From Lunularia cruciata (lineage: Eukaryota > Streptophyta > Marchantiopsida > Lunulariales > Lunulariaceae), in assembly GCA_948567375.1 (NCBI GenBank), contig OX419759.1:2147303-2211302 (forward strand): a DNA stretch of 64,000 nucleotides, given 5' to 3'. This document shows, one piece after another, positions 21,972-35,470 of the stretch; the first letter of the stretch is position 1; each line of letters opens with the position of its first letter. The notes below the pieces were generated by a model. It saw nothing but the letters and a program-made list of their open reading frames with translations, searched no databases and was not told the DNA's origin. A program made the position numbers and the translations under genes.

Positions 21972-24598
21972 AAAACGGGCCACAAACCGGCCGCAAATAG
22001 GCAATCACATCAATGCTGCCAAATTAGGCGAAATGGAGCCACCACCCTCACAATCACAATCTGGCAATCAAGCTTTGCTATTGCCACAGGCAGGTAAGGG
22101 AACAAAGGTAACGCTGTGAACTGGAGCTTTCGAAGCTGTTGAACATGTGAACTCTACCCACCGATTTGTTAATTCGATCCACGTGATCTGTACGAACGAT
22201 GGTTCTGTCAACCAAAGAGCATCTCGAATGTCTTGTCGTCAGGTCTAAGAAATAGCCTCGTAGTGACATGAACACCACGATCTTATGGATTCGCTTCTAA
22301 GACGACTGTGGAAACTTTACTCTCCTTGCATTCTACTTCTCCCTCCCTCACTATGAAACATGCATTCTTCTTGTTCCGATAACCTCTGTGCATTGGAACA
22401 ACAGCGATATACAGACACCAATAATTTTGATGAATCGATCGCCCAGAGCCGGGTCAAACACTTGAATGGATTCCATAAGTGTGTTTAATTTGACTATAAG
22501 TAATAATACTCGTTTTACTCTCTACTCTGCCTTTTCACATGAGTTTATTGAGCTCTGTTTACTTTGCAATAGATTTCCAAAATGAGAAGCACTTCCTATA
22601 TCTAGCCTAACTGTGTTCTGGGTGGATAAAACTTCATCTAGGTAAGTACTCTACAGAAACAACTCTACAGTCTCTTAGGCTGTGGACTTTCACTTATTGA
22701 TCAATTTGTCACAGCAGTTTGAGTTGTGTTCCCTAAACGAAAAGCACTTCCTAGAGAAATACGGGAGGAAAATTCATAAAGAACGAAACGAGAACCCACG
22801 TTTTATTCTAACTTGAATCTGTTACAAAATTTCAGCTTATTCTGCAATTTCAACTTGTATGAAATAGATCATGCTTCTCAAAATCCCTTGTGGATATCCG
22901 CTAGAAGTTTAAATTTTGAACAGTAATTAAAAAATCCATATATCTTTAAAAAGTCAGATCGTCACTATTCTGTAACTATCTTGTAAATCTAGTAAAGAGA
23001 ACTTTTCCGGACGAATGAGATTACATGTAAATAACTTTTAGAGCATAGTTTCTCATATATTTATACTTGGTTTAGGAAAGTCTATTTACCTTTTTCCGAT
23101 GTGAAATAAGTTCTAACCAGAAAGATACACTTTTTATAATTAGTGAAGTACTAACATAAATAACTTTATCACGACAGCAGTCAATACTTTCAACAAATTT
23201 ATAACCTAAGTAGATTAGGAAGTGAAAATTTATCAACAAGTAAATTATAAAGTGTTTGGGAAGCGTAGCAATTAATATATAAATGATAGATTTTTTGTGT
23301 GTAACAGACCAAATATACCATGAAAAAAATAACAATAAATCTCTCTTAATAAACTTTCTAATAAAAGGTGAGCGACATCTTATTATGAACTTACTTAATA
23401 TTTAATAAGTCTACATAAATAAAGTAAATAAATATATAATCTCGTATAAAATCTATGACCCTGGAATTTCGATGAATAAATAGAAACAAAGAATGGCAGA
23501 AATCCTTGTAGTATTAGTTGATCAGTAAAGAACTTTTATTTTTTACTCTGTTATCAATCAGATATACTCGTTATCTATGTTAATATTTAGAATATATTAT
23601 TTATATATATTATTATATATATTATTATTATTATAATTTATTTTTATAATATTTTTATATATATTATTTTTATTATATATATTATATTATATATTATTAT
23701 AAAAATATTTAGAATATATAAAAATCTATGATTATACAATCCATGACTATGCAATTTAGATAAATCAACGATAACGAAGAATACCAAAAAAGTCCTGGTA
23801 GCATTATATGTATTGCCACTTGTGGTCAAAAAATGTATAGATTGTTCATGTTTGTAATCTCAAAAATGATAAAAATTTCCAATCGAATGACGGATCACTC
23901 GTCGTTCCACATGCCATGCGAATTGTATATCAATCAGTTACTCAAGCTTTAGCGAGATGGAAAGCTGCAGATTGTAATCTATACAATAAGCCTCTTACTA
24001 CTCCCTCTGACCGATCTGTCAACTAAACATAAGTTACATGTTAGAAACTTATCTAAGCTGAGAATTTCTGCCAGTGGGACCTTCTTACGCAAATTTTGTG
24101 TTTACAGTAAAACATGCCTCTTCGATAATTGTGCTAGTCCAAAGTATCTTGCTAATCGAGTTTCCATCATAGTTGATCATAGTGTAACATATTCTGGAGT
24201 GGATCCCATGTAGAGATGGATTGTGACAGGCCAACGATGCCGCGAATCTCGGGAGTAAGTTACTGGAGAAAAAATTATTAATTCATAGCTTCAAATGTAA
24301 AGTTGAGACTATTTAGCCCATGTTCACATTTATTGTTCACTTTTTTCTTGATAGAGGATCATTCACTTTGCTAGTACTTTATAGACCTCAGAGCTTAATT
24401 TGTTATATATTCATGTGTCAGGATATAGTCGTTACATAGAACAATACTCAACTATTGCTGTCGAGAGCTCACTAAAATCTCTAAATCCATTAACATCGAT
24501 ATCTCCAGCTTATGAAAGAAAATTTTCAGGATGAACATCACTACAGCTCACTACCAATACAATCTCCAACTTAAATTTATTACAGTTCTCCGGAGGTT
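21972..24598. other. No gene recognised; AT-rich core
   Basis: Contains the AT-only low-complexity tract at 23585-23730. Short frames such as 23072-23335 (minus) are hydrophobic and AT-driven. No domain, splice structure or terminal repeat was found. Confidence 0.4.
23585..23730. repeat. Almost pure A/T low-complexity tract
   Basis: Runs of TATATTATT and its variants, almost free of G and C, enclosed by ATATTTAGAATATAT at both ends (about 23583 and 23707). Confidence 0.9.
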
Positions 24599-24599
24599 A

Positions 24600-24935
24600 C
24601 TGAGAGCTTCTCGACTAGAAGCTTCGTAGTGAAGGCAGTAAAGGCTCTCCGACGTGTGGAATTTCAGAAGTTAGCTCATAGTGACAGATGGGGGGGAGAA
24701 GGCGACCGCGTGACAGATCCGACTATGCCTTTATGAACATAAACATTTACACATCAATTTCATTGAAAGCTCCAACTTAGTTCATAAATATTCTTTAGAT
24801 GCTACTACAAGCTTCTCTACCACAAGGTTCTTCGTGAAGTTAATGAGTTCTCTTTACATTTGAAAGTTTAGATGCTGCTAGATGCTTATGATAGATCTCA
24901 ATTTTCTCTATTAGAACAGGGCGACCGCGTAGAAA
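24600..24935. repeat. Diverged duplication, each ending in the dispersed-repeat terminal box
   Basis: Blocks at about 24610-24712 and 24815-24932 align loosely: AAG.TTCGT.GTGAAG, GCTCT or TTCTCTTTAC, GAA.TTT..A..TTAG. Both finish with GGCGACCGCGT (copies B and C of the dispersed repeat). Similarity is patchy. Confidence 0.5.
24699..24714 (-). repeat. Dispersed short repeat, copy B (terminal fragment)
   Basis: Only the terminal box AAGGCGACCGCGT is present (reverse complement of the ACGCGGTCGCCTT end). Confidence 0.5.
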
Positions 24936-25012
24936 ACACGAAGGATGGAAGAGTCCATCAAGCCGTACAAGGGTGAGACAAAATAGGTGAAATGGGCCCA
25001 ATAGAGTCGATA
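24919..25012 (-). repeat. Dispersed short repeat, copy C, left of knottin-like gene 2
   Basis: On the minus strand it reads from a CCCATTTCACC...TTGTCTC region through CCTTGTACGGCTTGATGG and CTTCCATCCTTCGTG to the CTACGCGGTCGCC terminus. It is inverted relative to copy D at 25593-25705, and the two enclose the knottin-like gene 2. Confidence 0.8.
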
Positions 25013-25135
25013 TGATATGTTTTTATAAAAAGTAAATGAAGAACTTCTTTCTCACAAAGTGGATGCTCATACTCACTTCTGTAATATGTGATATCTTTCT
25101 TGTTTCTTCAAGGATACCATCGTGTTACTGTGATC

Positions 25136-25533
25136 ATGGCACTCGCGATGGAGTATGTTTTAGCCTTTGGTTTTCTACTTTCCATATTTGCTAATGAAGA
25201 TGTGGCTGGAACTCGTCTTCAGAAAGTGGAAGGAGCTGATATAAGTACGAAGAATATCATTCAATTAGAATATGCACGAGGTCAAAACCAGCCGGCAGAA
25301 TCTCTAACCAAAACGCATTTCGTTGGAAGAGAGCATGCCGAAGGTTAAAGCTAGCAGTCAGTTTCTATAATTCGCCATACACATTTTTTCTTGCAGTATG
25401 GGAATTCGAAGGGCATTTCATGTCTGGAATTTCGCCATGTTCAAGTCCATTCAAACCATCAGGTTTAAGCTGTCCTGGTCTAGAATGCTTTGCTGATTAT
25501 TGTCGGAATACAAATTCTCTTCCTTATAAATAG
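25136..25533 (+). CDS. Diverged knottin-like secreted peptide, possible pseudogene
   Basis: Paralogue of 1734-2114. The first segment (25136-25343) encodes a signal peptide ending near Gly25-Thr26, with the shared block SIFANEDVAGTRLQKVEGA. A stop follows in frame. The cysteine module continues at 25397-25533 in the right frame if a 53-nt GT...TTGCAG intron (25344-25396) is removed, giving 114 residues. That intron is unusually short for a plant, and the same bases align with coding sequence in the paralogue, so a frameshift is an alternative. Four of six cysteines remain (C84, C95, C100, C105); the partners of paralogue C89 and C106 are gone, leaving only one canonical knot bond (C2-C5). The Kozak-like GATCATGGCAC is conserved. 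Inverted copies of a dispersed repeat flank the gene on both sides. Either a neofunctionalised or a decaying copy. Confidence 0.5.
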
Positions 25534-25592
25534 CTAGGATATTTTAGGTGCGGGAGGGTAGATTCCTCATGTAGGGCGGATTTCTCATATCA

Positions 25593-25705
25593 ATACTATT
25601 GGGCCTCGCCCATTCTATCCATTCTACCTCTTTTGTCTCTCCCTTGTACGGCTTGATGGGCCCTTCCCATCCTTCTTGTTCTTGGGTTCGATGTGGTCGC
25701 TTTCC
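25593..25705 (+). repeat. Dispersed short repeat, copy D, right of knottin-like gene 2
   Basis: Plus-strand copy: TATTGGGCCTCGCCCATTCT, then TGTCTCTCCCTTGTACGGCT, TGATGGGCCCTTCCCATCC and TTCTTGTTC, ending ATGTGGTCGC. Aligned with inverted copy C, similarity runs for about 100 bp and includes the less conserved inner part, so C and D are closer to each other than to most other copies. Confidence 0.8.
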
Positions 25706-26576
25706 CCTTCCTCATAAATGATTTATCTTGAATAAATCACTTATCTAATATAGTGGGATAAAGATAACTACTTATGTAGAATGAGCAGTTCTTTCAATCT
25801 CGTTTCTAATCTCAGTTTTCAATTCTCATCTCATGCCCCAATTTTGGCACCTCAAGTTGGCGTGGTGCAGGAGTCCTACTTGGCACTGAACTTCGAGATT
25901 AACTAGACTATGTTCAATTCCTCAGAGAACATGACCGGTCATGTATATTTATCGTGGTTGGTAACTCTCAATTCTTTTGTAGTTGAGGACTTTTGAATCG
26001 ACTATCACATATATGCTTTGGAGAACAATACATTCCTATTTGGATCTTGAGAAGACCAAATTGTATACGGGTCCCAGAAATACAAAATGCAAAATGAGTT
26101 TGTTACTAAGTGGCCAATGGACACCGGCAGTGATATGACCGATTAACCATAACTCTATAATCAAACCCCCAAGTATCCGTGCACTTCCAAACACACTCAA
26201 AAGCGTAACTTTAGACTGTTAACCTTTCGGCCAAAGAATACCTCCTATACATGGTGAACCTTAAACACTGAATCACTCCTTTCAGTTATCAAAGGAGGAT
26301 CATTGCAACCCCGAGGATGAGGTAAGAGCAAATTCTACCAGACTAATGGTCTGCCCACTCTCGATTGAAACCGGTCGTAATATGTCCACGCGCAACATAG
26401 GGAGCATGGTCCCAACCATCGTTCTTTCTTTGTTGAACTAATGCAAACAGCTGCCAGTAGCTTCTACTCGTAAGCACGGTACGTAGTTTTCTTGAGAAGG
26501 AGATTGCATGTAGCACCTACAACAGACATTTGATATAAGGAGTGTCGTCGATTCCAAAGAATTGTTGAGTGACAAA

Positions 26577-29334
<2,758 letters not shown>

Positions 29335-30783
29335 CGTTCCCCCGTTTCTCTTCGCAGTCCTCTGTTTCTCGTCGCGTATACAATATCAGCACAGGAAAGC
29401 CTCCGCATTGCAGAAAGAGATCTGCGTAGTTTATGACTGCGCAGTTTCTTCAAGAAATGTGCAAACACCAACCACGTTCCTATCTTTACGTCAGTATTTA
29501 TTCCGACGTTTACGTCCGCCACTTTGACGGAATGCAATATACGTTAAAGCTCAGTTGGATCTAACTTTGACGTTTCAGGGTGGCTCTACCAAATCTTTGG
29601 AAGAAGATTGGGATTGGATTGTACAGTCTAGCCATGTTCAGGAGTTGTTCAGTCGGATTGAATCCTGGATCTGGTTTAGAGATTCAGGGTAATGTTACAA
29701 ATCTCTGAAAATGTATTGGATTCCGATTGTATCGTCTTTCTTTCGTGTTCAGGATTTAAGCTGCTTGAAGCTTTCTGGAAAGGACTTGGACATTCACTTT
29801 CTGGACAAGAAGTTAAAAACCTATTGTAATGGTTTATTATGGTGCAAGCAGCTGATCTATAACCATCCAAATCTCTGTAAATATTCAGGACCTCATGTGC
29901 AACTGCTGCTGTCATGAATCTTGCTGGGGTCGGGTCGTGAGCTCTCGGTGCGTAGTAGAAAAAGCGTCTTAGACGGTTAGGTTACTTGAACTGATTTCTA
30001 AACTTGCCAGTGTTACCGTAGAGTTGGAAGAGAGGTGAAAATGTTTCTGTTGAGCTGCATTACTGTAATATTGACAGGACGAAAGCATCCGCGTCAGAAT
30101 TATTTGAGATGATCAACCGCTCCTTTGTATGTTGTCTTCCTCCGATAATGAGTAGCGAAGACCAACGGACGGTAGAAAGCTGAAAGCAATATTGCAAGTG
30201 GTTCAAAGCACCAGCAGGGAGACTAATAATCTTCTCGTAAATTGAAGAGCCAAATTCTTAATTGAGAATGATCGAATGCTAGTTCAGAATTTGTTAATGC
30301 AAGTGTCCTGTAAGCCTGCCAACACAGCAAATACCTGTAGATAACATCTGTAAATCTATAAATAAAATTGAGAAACTGATCCGATATGTTCAGCATCATA
30401 ACGGCCAAGTGCGAAGTAGAAGTTTTGGCTGTCCATATTGAATATCAGGTATAGCTTCAGTGCCTTCGCTAACAGCTGCTTGCGAACAGGGAGGTCATGC
30501 AGTGTGCTCCCTGATTCCACGCAGCTGTCTCGGTGTGCCGTTGGCTGCCTCTGATCTTGCAGGACAATAGGTTGGTAAAGAGGTTGCTGTTACCCGTGGA
30601 ATTCACCGTTCAAAAGCTACCCCACATGAATACTGCTTACTGGCTGGTCCCTTTCACGTCAAACTTAATTTCTCCGTTAGAAGATCTTGTCTTCTGATAC
30701 TGACAGCAACTGCAATTAGCTGGAGCTTTGTTAATTTTACATTTTCCACCTGTACCTCAATTGAGACACAGAAGATTTACCGA
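29335..30783. promoter_or_regulatory. COQ5 upstream region
   Basis: The minus-strand COQ5 promoter must lie here, within the first few hundred bases. No clear TATA box is visible, as expected for a housekeeping gene. No other gene is recognised out to the tandem repeat at 30784. Confidence 0.4.
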
Positions 30784-31060
30784 GAGTTCGTTTCGCGCTT
30801 CTAAACTTCATCCCACCAGCCTTCTCATGTTACCTTACTTTGAGCATTCATGCAAACATTTGAATCCACAGATTAACTGCATGAATTGATAGTGAATAGG
30901 AAGATTCACCACGAGATCGATCCAGAGTTCGTTTCGCGCTTTTCTCCCTCAGCCTTCTGAAGTAATCTTACTTTTCTCTTTCATGCAAAAATTTAAATTC
31001 ACGGTTGGCCTGCATGAATTGAAGTGAATTCGAAGATTCACCAAGAGATCGTTCCAGGGT
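30784..31060. repeat. Tandem duplication, units 141 and 132 bp
   Basis: Units start at 30784 and 30925, with a partial third at about 31057. They share GAGTTCGTTTCGCGCTT, CAGCCTTCT, ATGCAAA.ATTT, CTGCATGAATTGA, GTGAAT and GAAGATTCACCA.GAGATCG. Confidence 0.85.
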
Positions 31061-33439
31061 CCCCTGCACCCGCTCTCTAAAACATTTGGCTATAATAAGT
31101 ATCTTACTTCAAGCAACTTTGAGTTCGAAATTTACCGGTATACAGTAAGTAACTTCCGCTTGTGATTTGCTCTGCTTCTCCAATTCCTTCGGCCAACAAT
31201 GTGTCCCAAATCTTGGTGCGCGTCCGAAATAGCTGCAAGGATTATGGATCGACACGCTAATAGAACAGTTCGACTTACCCTGGGCACTGGTACCGTGTGC
31301 GACGACCTTCCTCTTCTGACTTAAGCACACAAGAACACCGAATCTCAACTCTACGTCGTACAATCTGGCTGAAGTTCAACGCCTTGTCAGGGATCAGGCC
31401 ACTTGATTTGTAGCTCTCCAGCCAAAACACCGCCGCTTCATAAGGTTCCCACTGTGCAGTTGAAAAGTTCATTGTTACTTGTACAAGACTTAGTTTCTCG
31501 CTATTCTTCCTTACGCGTGATCAAAATACTTTAGATTACTCTCGAATGCTGCCCGATTTCACGGGATCTTGATTTTAACATTCTTGCTTCTTGAAATTTT
31601 CAAGCCTTAATAGACCTCCATCGAAGAGAAAGTAAAAGTCGTGTTCCGGTTTTGTTAGCAATGACAAGTCTAGCGTTTGCACGGGCTCTTGATGCGCTGG
31701 AGAGCATTCGTCTCGTTTCCCCACAAGCTGCTTACGTGAATTATTGTCATCGTTAACACGAACAAATCACAACATAATAAGCTGCATCAGAAAATGTCTA
31801 GAATTCTGGCTTTGCGTTCTTAGTGGGACGCTGAGAACGCAAAGCCAGCAAGAATTTGACGGACATGACTTAGTAACAGTGAAGATCGCTGAAGCTCGAC
31901 CGGTATGCGCACACGACATCATCAATCGGAACACTCGGCTGCAACTCCGGGGGTTGATTTTGCGCGTTGTCAACTCGAAGATTTTGGAGGTCTACAGAAA
32001 GAAACTCGCTGGACAAGGAAAGAACGCGTTGAGCACAGAATGCGGTGGAGATTGTAAAACAAACAGGCTACCAAAAGTAGGGTCAACTGGAATGAGAGCA
32101 ATTCTGTTGTTCTGAGTCAAAGACCGGACAGCAGAAGCTACAATGCAAATCAGTGTTCCTGCATACTCCTTCTGCGCCGCTCAGTCTGCTTACACAACTT
32201 CTTGAGATCGCAGAGTTTTCGATCTCCAAGTCCACTTGGCCATGCTAGCGCGACGATTGAGCATCATCATTTCCGCACAGGAGTTGACGCTGTCACCTTT
32301 TCCCGGCTGAGCACAGCTTCACCAGATTTTAGAACTCATTTTGATTGACTTCCTGCTAGAACCTCCCCCGGAACTGCAATGGATCGGTTTTCTAGACCCT
32401 GGGGTTTAAAGACGTTGCTGTAGCACTCGTGCTGCTACCATTGCAGAATAATCCTTCAATGCACAGCTGTATCTGCTGCAAGGGGCATTGCTGCATTTTT
32501 TCTCTAGTGGTGACTGCATACTCTCGCACAGAAAGCGGGTTGATTGCAAAGTTTGGGCCCGCCCATGGGAATCAACTTTCAAGCTCCTCTTCACTCACTG
32601 TGACGGACCAGAGGCAAGAATGAACTTGTTCGATCTAGTCGGTGCCACAATACTAAGTGTAGCGCCAATGAGTGCAGAAGAATCAGTCTTACCAAACAGC
32701 CAAGGTGATACCGCCAGCATCACCCAAATTCTCTGACAAGCTCGCATGCAAACAGGAAGATGAATCGGTTCACCTAGGTCGTTCGGAAATTTTGAAAAGT
32801 GAGGCATGTAACAATCAAGTTGGATTCTCTAGGCAGGGCGTGTAAGTGTCAAAATACATGTCACACGAAGAACGATAAGAGAGCGGCAGGGATTGGATGA
32901 TAAAAAAATTTGCATGATAGGACGTTTTATAATACACGTATCTTCCCAAGAAGGCCTTCGCTTATGTACATTCTCAGGCAGCAGGTAGACGACTTCCGAG
33001 AGGTGCTGCCAAGTGCGCATCCCTTCGTCTCCTATCCGATGGCTACATGTATTTTATGATCGACAGGCCTATATGTTACAATGGTGAACGTCTATCGATA
33101 AGGATGACGTCCGCCGTCCTGAACGTACTAACAAATTCACTTGGAACATCTGAGGATAAGTATATCACCCGCTCGAACGGGACAGAGTGCTGCAATGGCA
33201 GAAGGAGAGAGAGAACTTCTCGGCAGCAACTTCAAAGTGCTGCGGCATCCGTTTGCCAGCCTTGATGTAGGCCACAAAGGTCCGAACAACTAACAAAAAC
33301 ACCATCATGATTTTGACTGATGCTCGCTGTATCCTAAACTAGAAAAACCCCGTCATATGTACACCTCAGGATGAGAAAGGACAAAATTGTAACACCGGGT
33401 AGATTCCGTCAGTGCTGCTAAGTGTATAGAGTGTCAATA
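31061..33439. other. No gene recognised; contains hairpin
   Basis: CpG-containing host-like DNA. Plus-strand frame 31744-32115 (123 codons) and minus-strand frames at 31109-31472 carry no known domain. The first owes part of its length to the palindrome at 31806-31848, which reads open on both strands. Downstream part is the 3' flank of the SAUR-like gene. Confidence 0.4.
31806..31848. repeat. Perfect 15-bp hairpin, 13-nt loop
   Basis: CTGGCTTTGCGTTCT (31806-31820) pairs with AGAACGCAAAGCCAG (31834-31848). Outer AATTC and GAATT can add pairs beyond a small bulge. Confidence 0.85.
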
Positions 33440-34204
33440 TCAACACTCGTCCGATTCATATGAACTGCCCTCGTCATCTGCTTCTGCTTCAGCGTTCCGC
33501 AGTTCGGTCGCCCTCATGTTCTCGTCGACCATTTTCACAACTTGGAGAAACAATGCCGGGTCGCAAATTATAGCAAAACCTCCTTTGGTCGCGTATCCGT
33601 CACCGAATTCATCCTCCGAGCACTTGAGCAGAACCTGGAAGAGGTGGTGAGAAAGAAGGTCCTTGCTGATCACGTATTTGACCCTGTTGGTTCGCTTAAC
33701 TCCAACATATACAGTCATGTAATCCTCCGCCGATTTGCCAGAAGGTACTTTCTCTAGCAATACCGGCCTCCTTTCATCCACACCTGCGGAAGATTTTGTT
33801 CTCTTGCTGTGACCGTGGCGTTTCCCGAAAACGACGCAAGTCGGTCTCTTCGCGTGGTGGTGTGATCTTCTGCTGGTTGCAATACTTCCGTTTGATGATA
33901 GAGTGGAGGAAGAGGAAGAGGTTGAAGTTGGCGTAGAGCAAGTGGAGGTATCGGTGCTCCTCGGTGTTCTGGGGGAATCGCAGACGGGGGATCCCGGAGC
34001 GGAGTGGGAAGTGGGAGACAGATGCGCAATGCGAGTAGTCATTGTGACAAATGACTTAGAAAATTGACTCAAGGACAATCCCTTGGAGAAAAATTGCTGC
34101 CTCTTGGAGCGCAGCTTCTCCGCAACTTCATTTTCAGGTGTGGCCATGTTGATGTTGCAAGATTTGCTGATCCTCTCCGACCGTCTCAGAACTGGAGTTG
34201 CCAT
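33440..34204 (-). CDS. SAUR-like auxin-responsive protein
   Basis: Intronless 254-residue frame, typical of the single-exon SAUR family; canonical members modulate growth by inhibiting PP2C.D phosphatases and so activating plasma-membrane proton ATPases. The SAUR domain is at about 152-228: VPSGKSAEDYMTVYVG, then KYVISKDLLSHHLFQVLLK, then EDEFG and GGFAIICDPALF, which correspond to the family's VPxGxxxVYVG, HPLFxxLLxxAEEEFG and GxLxIPCD blocks. Unlike the usual 90-150 residues, there is a 150-residue N-terminal extension: basic up to about 50, Ser/Thr/Pro-rich at 64-110 and His/Arg/Lys-rich at 111-138. An acidic Ser/Glu tail follows at 236-254. A second in-frame Met is at position 20. The start at 34204 is the first ATG after an upstream stop-rich region. 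Auxin regulation cannot be judged here. Confidence 0.82.
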   Translation of the reverse strand: MATPVLRRSERISKSCNINMATPENEVAEKLRSKRQQFFSKGLSLSQFSKSFVTMTTRIAHLSPTSHSAPGSPVCDSPRTPRSTDTSTCSTPTSTSSSSSTLSSNGSIATSRRSHHHAKRPTCVVFGKRHGHSKRTKSSAGVDERRPVLLEKVPSGKSAEDYMTVYVGVKRTNRVKYVISKDLLSHHLFQVLLKCSEDEFGDGYATKGGFAIICDPALFLQVVKMVDENMRATELRNAEAEADDEGSSYESDEC

Positions 34205-35470
34205 CCGAACTATATGAATGAACCAATTCGTGCTGCTTCCGCACCCTCTTCAATCAACTTCCTCTTCTACTTTCCTTCACGGACTATCTAACAACTACTC
34301 AGCTCCTTACTGAATCGTGTCTCCTCCTTACTAATCGTTGAAGTTCCTCGCATTACTTGAACCTGCTGCCGTGTGACGTACTCAGGGCACCAAAAAAATC
34401 CTCTACGCTTCCCAATCAAAGCCCCTGACTGATTAACGACTACTCAATAGCTTTTTGAATCGTGTCTCCTGCGTCCATAAATGTTCTAAATTCCGCGCAT
34501 TCTGTAAAAGGAGAAGGTGAATTGACTGCTGCCGTGTTGAGAATCCACAGGATGGAATTGGAATGAATGACTGCAGAGAATACTCGAGGTGGTCATAAAG
34601 AGGAACCAGCCGGTGCTGTTCCCAGCAAGGTGGCGGCTCCGCCTTCGCTACGTTGACAATATGCCACGCGTCAGCGCGCATTCTGCTGTGGCCAGCGATG
34701 CGAACAACCTTTCTCTTTTGGACCCTTCCTTCCTACAGGTCCGTGCGTAGGTCCCCGTGAGCCCGACCGACTCGGTAACCGGCTCTTACCGGCAACGGTC
34801 ACATGGTTGTTCTCATTCCCCAACGTCTCAACCACACCAAAGCCGGCGCCGGCCCGTCATTTTCCTGGCCGACCTTTTTCCTTCTGCCCGCCCATACCGG
34901 CCCAGTAAGACAACTGATAGAATCCCGTCCCTGGGACTTTACGTCGTTCTGGCCGCGCTTTTTAGTTCTACTCCTATGGCTCTTCGTGGAGCCGGACTGC
35001 GCTTTTGAACGGCATTGTATTTATTCATTGTCGTATTTAAATTCCTTACTTTCTACCGAATAGTTGCGCACGAGATATTTCTTGCCTTTCCTCTTAAACC
35101 TACTTCTAGTACGTATTTGTAGTTTATGCTGCATTTTTCTTACGGTCGTTTGGCTCTAGGAGTACGGAGAGGCTTAGGAATTACGTCAAACGATTCTTGA
35201 GCAGTGACGGCGACGTCAGTAACTTGAAGGAACGACCAAGCGAGAGACCAAGGTTGAACCTGGTTGAAAAGCCAGGTGTCGACCAGTTAGACGTCAACCA
35301 TAGTCGAAGTTTCAGTACCGGATCGGCGGTAAGGATGTGGCAGGGACCTGCCAACCACGTAGCACCAGACCACCACAAAGCTTCTAACAGTGGGTGAGAA
35401 GTACAAGTCAGCCCAGCAGGTCCTTGGGTATCAAGCAGCGGGTGCGTGGGCGAGAACATTGGCACAGTAA
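34205..35470. promoter_or_regulatory. SAUR-like gene upstream region with GC-rich block
   Basis: Presumed promoter of the minus-strand SAUR-like gene. From about 34690 to 35010 the DNA is distinctly GC- and CpG-rich (ACCGGC, CCGGCGCCGGC, CCGACC), unlike most of the window. TTTAAA- and TATA-like matches nearer the gene are too weak to call. Open frames through the GC-rich block show no domain. Confidence 0.35.

Noticed and set aside
31744-32115. 123-codon plus-strand frame
   Set aside because: Partly made by a palindrome, with no domain or homologue visible.
34757-35063. Two overlapping plus-strand frames of 83-86 codons
   Set aside because: Open because of GC-rich composition; no domain and no splice or homology support.
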